Part shown: positions 51,213 to 57,990 of the stretch, one piece after another
Layout of the letters: every line of letters starts with the position of its first letter
How positions within the stretch are numbered: position 1 is the stretch's first letter
NCBI GenBank assembly: GCA_022842065.1
Contig: JALHQH010000043.1
Span: 1 to 64,000, forward strand
Source: Caldilineaceae bacterium
GTDB lineage: Bacteria; Chloroflexota; Anaerolineae; Caldilineales; Caldilineaceae
Reading direction: 5' to 3'
Length of the DNA: 64,000 nt
Translations under genes and position numbers: made by a program
The notes under the pieces: generated by a model
The model's input: the letters and a program-made list of their open reading frames with translations, nothing else
Told to the model about the DNA's origin: nothing
Databases searched by the model: none

Positions 51213-51821
51213 TCAGCGGGTCGATGCCGCCCAGTAGAGGAAAAGGGCGGCGTTGGCGACTTCTGCGGCGTCGATCAGGTCTTCGGCCAGCGGCTGTTTG
51301 ATCTTCATATAGTCGAGAATCACAGGGTTTTGCTGGGCGCGTGCGCTCATCGGCGTGCGGATCAGGGCCGGGGCAATCACATTGACGCGGATTTTATGTG
51401 GCGCATAGTACGCGGCCATCGACTTGCTCAGCCCGATGATCGCGCCTTTGCTGGCGGCGTAGGCGTGGGTGGCAAAGTGCTTGGCTTCGGGCGAAAAGCC
51501 CAAGACACTGGCCATGCGGAGAATCGACCCACGCGAGCCATTTTCCCCAACCCCTTGGGCGAGCAGTTGGTTGAGTACGGCGCGACACATCAGAAATTGG
51601 CTTTTAACATTGGTGTCAAGGGTGATCTCCCATCCCTCCACTGTACACTCGTGTAGTGGACCATCGCCAAAGCGGCGACCACTGATGCCGGCCACATTAA
51701 AGAGCGCGTCAATTTGACCATAGCGGGCAACACAGGCTTGCACCACCGCCTCAACCGCGTCGGGATCGGTCAATAATGTAAAGTTTATTACTGGCAAGTT
51801 TGTGAAATGGCGAGCAAACAA
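51213..51821 (-). pseudogene. Short-chain dehydrogenase fragment, truncated at both ends
   Basis: The frame has SDR motifs: DALFNVAGISG (cofactor-side NNAG equivalent), TLDTNVKSQF, MASVLGF with the catalytic Ser, and YAASK with the Tyr/Lys pair. The N-terminal glycine-rich TGxxxGIG motif is missing. The C terminus stops at AALFLYWAASTR where intact SDRs continue with the substrate loop and a VDGG motif. The 3' break coincides with the start of the PfkB fragment. Confidence 0.78.
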
Positions 51822-52158
51822 AAGTTAATCGTCTGCGAGCTATTTGGATGACCAATCAATTTGAAAGCCAACTATATTGTGGTTCGCGATGAGGTTAACT
51901 TCTCAGTCAATAGGCCGATTGTAATGGACGCTGAATCCGTTGATAATGAATTGTACCGTTCAAAAACCAACGCCCCAGCATGAAAATCGACCATTCAACT
52001 GGGGGGAGAAACAAAACCAAGGTGTATGAAACGTTGTAAAATAGGCTACAACACTTGTCAAGTATGTAGGTTTTTATGATCAGAGTAATCAAGGTGGATG
52101 GACTATTACTATCGATTTAGGCACTGGGTAACGGCAATTGACAGCAGAAAATACGACC
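51822..52158. other. Intergenic region upstream of regulator 2
   Basis: An A/T-richer stretch between the SDR remnant and regulator 2. I see no gene, no long hairpin and no convincing promoter pair. Confidence 0.4.
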
Positions 52159-55100
52159 ATGGATCTAACAGACGTCGGCAGTTCAACAGCCACGGCAAAC
52201 TCATTTGCGACAGTGGGTTCAAGAGACAAAACGCTCCATGTCACCACGCTCAATGCGCTGGCGATTGTACAGAACAACCGCAACATTAGCATGATGTTGA
52301 GCAACACCGCACAGTTACTCCTGATTTATCTCCTAACAACCGCCCAGTCACATCCACGTGAGGCGTTGGCGGAACTTTTCTGGCCGGAACGCCAAGCCAA
52401 ACTGTCTGCCTCCAATTTGCGCACACTATTAAGTGCGCTGCGCAAAGTGTGTGGTGATCAGCTCGTGATTACACGCACAATGGTTGCGGTGGATCCAAGC
52501 AACATTATCTACGATGTCGCTAATTTCCATGCGCACGTTACAGCAGCACAAGTTGCCGTACAAAACGGCACGCCGCATTTGGCAGTCCCTGATTGGGAAG
52601 CAGCTGTGCGGCTCCATCAACGCCCATTCCTGAGTGGGATCCGCGAGCCGGGCAGCGCTGAGCTACAACTTTGGTTGACCTTGGAGCGTGAACTGCGCTA
52701 TCACCAAATGCTCAGCATGTTACGCCAACTGGTTGGCTACCATACAACCCAGGGCAACCAGCCTGCGGCATTGGCGTTTGCACAGCGCTGGCTGGCCTTT
52801 GAACCCCATGATGTCGAAGCATTACAAGCAGTGTTGCGCCTGTTGGCCGCAGCGGGAGAAGCAGCGACAGCCCTTACCCACTACCAGAGATTTCGCCAGG
52901 CGTATCAACGTGAACTTGGTGTGCTGCCGGAAAATGCAACGCTGGCTGCATTGGTGAAGGAGATCACGGCGGTGCGCGACCAAGGGCCGGCACAATCACT
53001 GGCCGTAAAGAGCCAAGCTCGCCCACCAGCAGCAGTCACAGAACCGCGCAGCAATCAAGCACAGGCATCCGATCACTTTGCTGGTCCACTGGGCGCGGTC
53101 TATGGCCGCGCGGCACAGATCAAGCGGATCGTGGACAAATTGCGCGGGAATACGGAACGGCTGATCAGCCTGGTTGGCATGGGCGGCGTTGGGAAAACCG
53201 TACTGGCACAGGCGATTGGTAAGCGGTTGCAACAAGAGTTTCAAGCGGGCGTCTGCTTTGTCTCATTGGCAGATCTCCCGGCAGAGAATGGCAGCGAGAG
53301 CGGTGCTGCGGTTACACAACAGGTAGCCCTCGCCATTGCAGCCGCAGTGGGGTTGACGGTACGCGATGACGGTGAAGTGATGGCAGCGCTGCAAGCCCAT
53401 TTGCAGCCATTGGCATTGCTGTTGATCCTCGACAATTGTGAACAGCTGATCGGAATTGCCCCCTTTTTACAGCAACTGTTACAGCATGCCCCCCAACTCC
53501 GCCTGTTGCTCACCGCTCGCATCCGGCTGAACCTGACCAACGAACGCGTGGAGCTAGTTGACACATTGCCGTTGCCCCCAACACCACCAAGACTCGCCAC
53601 AATGGCCGACAATCCGTCGGTGCAACTGTTTGTCGCGCGCGCCGAGCAACAGCTTTCTACCTTTACCCTAGATGCTGAAAATATGGCCGCCATTCACCAG
53701 ATCTGTTGTGTCCTGGGTGGGCTACCCCTGGCCTTGGAAATGGCCGCCTATTGGATCACGCTCTATACACCCCAGGAAATTGCGGCAACGGTTGCTCAAG
53801 AAAGCGCTTTTCTAACGCGACAGACCAACGATGGGCCACAACGCCAACGCAGCATAGCCGAAGTCTTTAACTATTCATGGCAGTTGCTAGCGCCGGCCGA
53901 GCAACATATGTTAATCACCCTCTGCATTTTTCAAAGTACCTTTGATCGGCAAGCAGCCCTTACCGTTACAGCATGTACGACACGTGAGTTGAGCACATTA
54001 ATCCACTGTGCACTGCTAGAGGTGAAATCACCAGGTGTCTATGCGCTACATCCGCTCATTAAAACTTTTGCCGCCGCACGCGGTGTCATAGAGCGAGCAG
54101 CGACGGCGCGCTACATTGCCTATTTCTTTGAGCGGCTACCGCCAAGTGACGGCACGCTACCGGCGACACCACCAAACCAACCAGCAGCTGCGCTATCAAC
54201 TCAGCACACGGCGGATTTAGCCCATGCTTGGGAGTTAGCAGTGACACAGCAGGATGATGAGCAGTTGGGCCAAGTCCTGCCGCGCTTTAGCTACTTCTGG
54301 TGGGTCATCGGCCGACCCCGAACCGGCATTCGTCTGTTGCGCCGCCTTCAACAGCGGCTGGAAGGGGAAGCAAAGCTAAACACCGCCCAACAACAGCTGC
54401 TTGGTGCCACCCTCCATCAAACAATGCGGCTTGCGTATATTCTCCTGGCCGATCTTTCCACGGCACTTACGGATGGGGAACGTGCCCTGGCCCTGCTGAC
54501 GCCATGCGGCACAGCGCTAGAGCGAGGATCCATTCTGTTAGACCTTGGCAATCTTTATGTTAGTCAAGCGCGCGCAACCGAGGCAGAAGTGGTATTAGCG
54601 CAGGTGCTGGCGATTGCCGAACAAGAGCAGTCCTTGCGGCTCCAAATTGGGACGCTGGTTGTACTTTCGCGGATTGCGTGGGCGCGCGGGAATTGGGAGG
54701 CAGCAGCCACCTATGGCCAAAAGGCTTTGGCCGCAGTTCCCCCATTGGGGAATGCAGTAAAAGATAGTGTGGTGGACGCACCACCGGAAATCACGGATCT
54801 CTTGTGGGAGATGTTCAACCAGGCGTTACTCCGCCATGATATCAAAACGGCTGAACAGATCTATCAACATACATGTAGCTGGGGGAGTCAACATACGATC
54901 GACAGCAACCAGCAAGGACAACAACGGGAAATGGCGTTTAGCTTAGCCGTTGTTCAGGAACGGTGGGACGATGCATATGTCCTTGCCCAATCCCATCTGG
55001 CAGCAATCGCGGAGCAGGATAATCCTCAAGCCTACGCCTCTGCACTGACTGCGCTGGCCATGACCACGCAGCATGTTGACACCCCAACCACTGCACTCGG

Positions 55101-55542
55101 GTTTGCAGAACAGGCATTGGCCATTGCCATGACTAACACAGAGCCATTCGCGGTAGGCAGTTTACAAGTGCATCTGGTTCTTGGTGACATTAAGGCAACA
55201 TTAGGCCGAATTGCGGAAGCAGAGCACCACTTCCATCTGGTGCTGGAACAGGCTTTGGCACACAAAGGCGAACTCTATGCGCTACGCAACCTGTTGGGAA
55301 GTCTGTTTCGCTTTGCCAAACTTAAACGGGCCAAGCTCGCCCCCGCCCTATTTGCCCACGTCGTTGCCACGGTGGCCGCCCAGCCACAGAGTGCGACACG
55401 AACGCGCACAGAAGCCGCTCGCTTAGCCGAGCGTGAAGGGGTTGATCTCGCCGCAGCCAAGGAACAGGCTGGCCGTGCAGTCGATTGGGTGGCGCTGGAA
55501 GGATTGGTCCGGCTGGTGCAGAGGCAGATTGATGGCGAGTAA
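52159..55542 (+). CDS. SARP/BTAD-type regulator with ATPase and TPR domains (copy 2)
   Basis: From the ATG at 52159 the product is 1127 residues; a TTG seven codons upstream is possible and neither start has a clear ribosome site. The order of domains equals copy 1. There is a winged helix with AELFWPERQAKLSASNLRTLL, then a BTAD helical domain (WEAAVRLHQRPFL onward). An NB-ARC ATPase follows with Walker A VGMGGVGKT (about 340) and Walker B LLLILDNCEQL, then LLTARIRLNLTNERVE and long TPR repeats. The two copies are strongly similar in the first 250 residues and diverge in the TPR part, as expected if they sense different ligands. It converges on the smaller subtilase gene, 65 bases away. Confidence 0.88.
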   Translation: MDLTDVGSSTATANSFATVGSRDKTLHVTTLNALAIVQNNRNISMMLSNTAQLLLIYLLTTAQSHPREALAELFWPERQAKLSASNLRTLLSALRKVCGDQLVITRTMVAVDPSNIIYDVANFHAHVTAAQVAVQNGTPHLAVPDWEAAVRLHQRPFLSGIREPGSAELQLWLTLERELRYHQMLSMLRQLVGYHTTQGNQPAALAFAQRWLAFEPHDVEALQAVLRLLAAAGEAATALTHYQRFRQAYQRELGVLPENATLAALVKEITAVRDQGPAQSLAVKSQARPPAAVTEPRSNQAQASDHFAGPLGAVYGRAAQIKRIVDKLRGNTERLISLVGMGGVGKTVLAQAIGKRLQQEFQAGVCFVSLADLPAENGSESGAAVTQQVALAIAAAVGLTVRDDGEVMAALQAHLQPLALLLILDNCEQLIGIAPFLQQLLQHAPQLRLLLTARIRLNLTNERVELVDTLPLPPTPPRLATMADNPSVQLFVARAEQQLSTFTLDAENMAAIHQICCVLGGLPLALEMAAYWITLYTPQEIAATVAQESAFLTRQTNDGPQRQRSIAEVFNYSWQLLAPAEQHMLITLCIFQSTFDRQAALTVTACTTRELSTLIHCALLEVKSPGVYALHPLIKTFAAARGVIERAATARYIAYFFERLPPSDGTLPATPPNQPAAALSTQHTADLAHAWELAVTQQDDEQLGQVLPRFSYFWWVIGRPRTGIRLLRRLQQRLEGEAKLNTAQQQLLGATLHQTMRLAYILLADLSTALTDGERALALLTPCGTALERGSILLDLGNLYVSQARATEAEVVLAQVLAIAEQEQSLRLQIGTLVVLSRIAWARGNWEAAATYGQKALAAVPPLGNAVKDSVVDAPPEITDLLWEMFNQALLRHDIKTAEQIYQHTCSWGSQHTIDSNQQGQQREMAFSLAVVQERWDDAYVLAQSHLAAIAEQDNPQAYASALTALAMTTQHVDTPTTALGFAEQALAIAMTNTEPFAVGSLQVHLVLGDIKATLGRIAEAEHHFHLVLEQALAHKGELYALRNLLGSLFRFAKLKRAKLAPALFAHVVATVAAQPQSATRTRTEAARLAEREGVDLAAAKEQAGRAVDWVALEGLVRLVQRQIDGE

Positions 55543-55607
55543 CTGCGCTGATGGCGCACGTAACACAACGTAGGTGGTGCATTAAGCCCTAGGGCGATGG
55601 CGGCACG

Positions 55608-57485
55608 TTATCGATAGATCATCGGCAAAAATAACTGTTCGCGCAGCGGTGGCATCGCCGCACTTTCTTGTGCCGCAGGGGGGACAGTTGTCTCTGTCAT
55701 TGTCGCTGTAGCTGTCGCCACTGCCGCAGCATTGATCAACCCCAGATTCCCGAAATCCAGCGTCAAATTTGGATCTAGCGAAATATCAAATGTACCGTCT
55801 GTGGGAAGCTGCGATGGATCCCACACGAAGCCATCCACACCGAGATGCCACGAATTTGCATTGGTCGGGAACGTAAGCGCAGTCTTATCAAAGCCCACAA
55901 AACCAACGGTGTCAAACGTGGTCTCTTCACCTATCGCTGGGAGGTCAGTCACCGGTGAAGCTTCCCAGTAGTCGCTATTCCAACTGACACTGTTCCAACT
56001 CACACTATTCCAGCTGACACTGTTCCAGCTCACACTATTCCAACTGACACTGTTCCAACTGACGCTGTTCCAAGCCACCGGTTCAGCCCCACTCCAGAGC
56101 AATTGGTTGGCGTTGAGGCCAGTATTGGCACTTTGGATTGTGCTGTCGGCGAGGGCAGCAGCAATATCCAAATAGCCGGCACCAGCTTTGGTCGAGTTGT
56201 AGCCCGCCCAATTCTTGTTGGCCGTTGCCATGAGCCGGTATTTCACCTGATCGGGGGTGAGATGAGGTTCCGCTTGCAACAGCAGGGCAACGGCACCGGT
56301 CACGACAGGGGCAGCGACCGATGTTCCGGACATGACAAAATGATTTGCATCCACAATGTTATTCGGACGATCATGCTGAAAGGTGCTATAGGGTGCCAAT
56401 AACGACACAATGTTGCGGCCGGGGGCCACGATCTCTGGTTTGATCAGACCAGATGCCGTCGTGCCGTAGGCGGAGAAGGAGGCGATCTCATCATCGGTCA
56501 GGCTGACCGTCCCCCGATCATCAGTGGCGCCGACGGTGATGACAAAGGGATCATTGGCCGGCGGATAAAGGGTTGCCGAACCGTTATTGCCGGCTGAGGT
56601 TACCACGACAATGCCGTTAAACCAGAGAATTTCCGCGGCCGCGCCAATCGCGCTGGTCTGATAGGATTCGGGAACGGCGCTGTTGAGCGAGAGATTGACG
56701 ACACGAATGTTATGTTGGGCACGGTTCTCGAGAATCCATTGCAGTGCAAAGATCACATCAGAGGCGGACATCGCGCCGTTGCTGTCGGCAACTTGGACAT
56801 TGATGAGCTTTACCTTTGGTGCGATACCGATGTAGGCGCCATTGGAAGCAGCACCGTTTCCGCCAATCACGCCGGCGACATGGGTGCCGTGACCAAAGCT
56901 ATCGGCATAACTATTAGTGATCGAGACACGGGTTGAATAGCCACCGGAGAGTGAAATCTTGCGAGTCTTCACCCAAACCGACGCGGTAACACGCCCGGCA
57001 AAGTCAGCGGCATAACGGTCCAGGGAACTATCAACGACAGCGACGCCGATGCCACTGCCCTGATACCCCTGCGCCCACGCCTGGTCGGCGCGGACAGCAC
57101 TGTTGTAGACATTGCGCAAGTTTGCCGTCACCACAGGCCCGTCCGGCCCGCCCGCATCGACCATCGGGGCATCCGTAGAGATCCAGCGCACCCCTTCAGC
57201 GGCGGCCAATCTCGGCAATGCTTTGGCCGGCAGCATAGCGCCAAAGGCATTGATAATGTGCAGATCAACGGTGACAACGCCACCCAACGCTTCGATCAGT
57301 GCTTCAAGATGTGCATCATTCGTTTGTTTTTGGACGATGATCTGGGTGAGCGCATCCGGTTGCGTTTGACTCAACTGTAACAGCTGGGATTGTAGCGGTA
57401 AATCGGCGCTGCCGGTATGGCCGGCAGGGGCAAAACTTAACACAAATAAAGCGACAAAAAACCAAATGACGACCTTCTTCATCAT
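55608..57485 (-). CDS. Secreted subtilisin-like protease (S8) with SVSWN repeats (short form)
   Basis: The 625-residue protein has a signal peptide, an I9-like propeptide (LTQIIVQKQTNDAHLEAL to WISTDAPMV) and an S8 catalytic domain with Asp152, His199, Asn300 and Ser389 (SGTSVAAPVV). After six SVSWN repeats (about 474-504) comes a C-terminal beta-rich region and the tail EQLFLPMIYR. The catalytic domain and repeats closely resemble the larger protease at 46.7-50.3 kb, but the insert, LamG, Ig and malectin parts are absent. AGGAAAGGGTTT precedes ATGATG. Probably a cell-surface or secreted protease, paired with regulator 2. Confidence 0.92.
   Translation of the reverse strand: MMKKVVIWFFVALFVLSFAPAGHTGSADLPLQSQLLQLSQTQPDALTQIIVQKQTNDAHLEALIEALGGVVTVDLHIINAFGAMLPAKALPRLAAAEGVRWISTDAPMVDAGGPDGPVVTANLRNVYNSAVRADQAWAQGYQGSGIGVAVVDSSLDRYAADFAGRVTASVWVKTRKISLSGGYSTRVSITNSYADSFGHGTHVAGVIGGNGAASNGAYIGIAPKVKLINVQVADSNGAMSASDVIFALQWILENRAQHNIRVVNLSLNSAVPESYQTSAIGAAAEILWFNGIVVVTSAGNNGSATLYPPANDPFVITVGATDDRGTVSLTDDEIASFSAYGTTASGLIKPEIVAPGRNIVSLLAPYSTFQHDRPNNIVDANHFVMSGTSVAAPVVTGAVALLLQAEPHLTPDQVKYRLMATANKNWAGYNSTKAGAGYLDIAAALADSTIQSANTGLNANQLLWSGAEPVAWNSVSWNSVSWNSVSWNSVSWNSVSWNSVSWNSDYWEASPVTDLPAIGEETTFDTVGFVGFDKTALTFPTNANSWHLGVDGFVWDPSQLPTDGTFDISLDPNLTLDFGNLGLINAAAVATATATMTETTVPPAAQESAAMPPLREQLFLPMIYR
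55974..56080 (-). repeat. 15-bp tandem repeats encoding SVSWN (protease 2)
   Basis: Six 15-bp units encode SVSWN with synonymous differences, again with a 30-bp alternation. The nucleotide spelling differs from protease 1 (CACACTATT versus CACCGAATT), so the blocks have evolved separately. Confidence 0.85.
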
Positions 57486-57868
57486 AAACCCTTTCCTAGC
57501 CCAAAGGCATCAAATGACCCTTTGCCGATTGGGCGACTGCGCCAGGGGACACCGGGCGTCTAACCAGAGATAGAAATGTAAGTCATCCGCATCCCGTAAC
57601 ATGCCAGACGTTGCGTCTTCAAATCCGGCGTTTTGCGAAGGCGGCAACGCCGGGTTTGCAAAACGCCGGATTTGATTGCAATCGCAGTAGCGTTACTGAG
57701 ATTCCGTACAGCATGACTAGCGCTGATCATACGCCGGCACAGCTTATCAATCGCTTATCGACGCGAGAAATTCATTTACAAAAAGAGGATTATCGCTTAT
57801 GCCATAGGACAAATAATGGTATTTTGTGAATAAGTAAGGTTCACGCCCGACGCCGGCTGCGTTGCGGT
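57486..57868. other. Intergenic region with a hairpin
   Basis: Upstream of protease 2. It contains a 16-bp perfect stem (57621-57636 with 57658-57673) around a GC-rich loop. No gene is supported. Confidence 0.5.
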
Positions 57869-57979
57869 CCCAACCTTGATAACGATGGAGACGGCCTTCC
57901 GAACTACCTGGATCTCGCTGCCGACGATGATACAATTCCCGATGCGCTGGAACGTAAAGAGGAGGAATGGCTGCGTTGA
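57869..57979 (+). pseudogene. Thrombospondin type 3/calcium-loop protein remnant
   Basis: Thirty-six codons read PNLDNDGDGLPNYLDLAADDD and then TIPDALERKEEEWLR, the DxDGDGxPNYLDLDxDDD pattern of TSP type 3 repeats in secreted bacterial proteins. No start or signal peptide is present, and stops lie upstream. It is the 3' end of a lost secreted protein gene and lies 11 bases from the end of the convergent ATPase-TPR gene. Confidence 0.55.
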
Positions 57980-57990
57980 GGGTTTGAACA

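Noticed and set aside
50906..51821. A functional SDR-kinase pair for sugar metabolism
   Set aside because: Both frames lack essential parts: the SDR glycine-rich motif and C terminus, and the kinase N-terminal two thirds.
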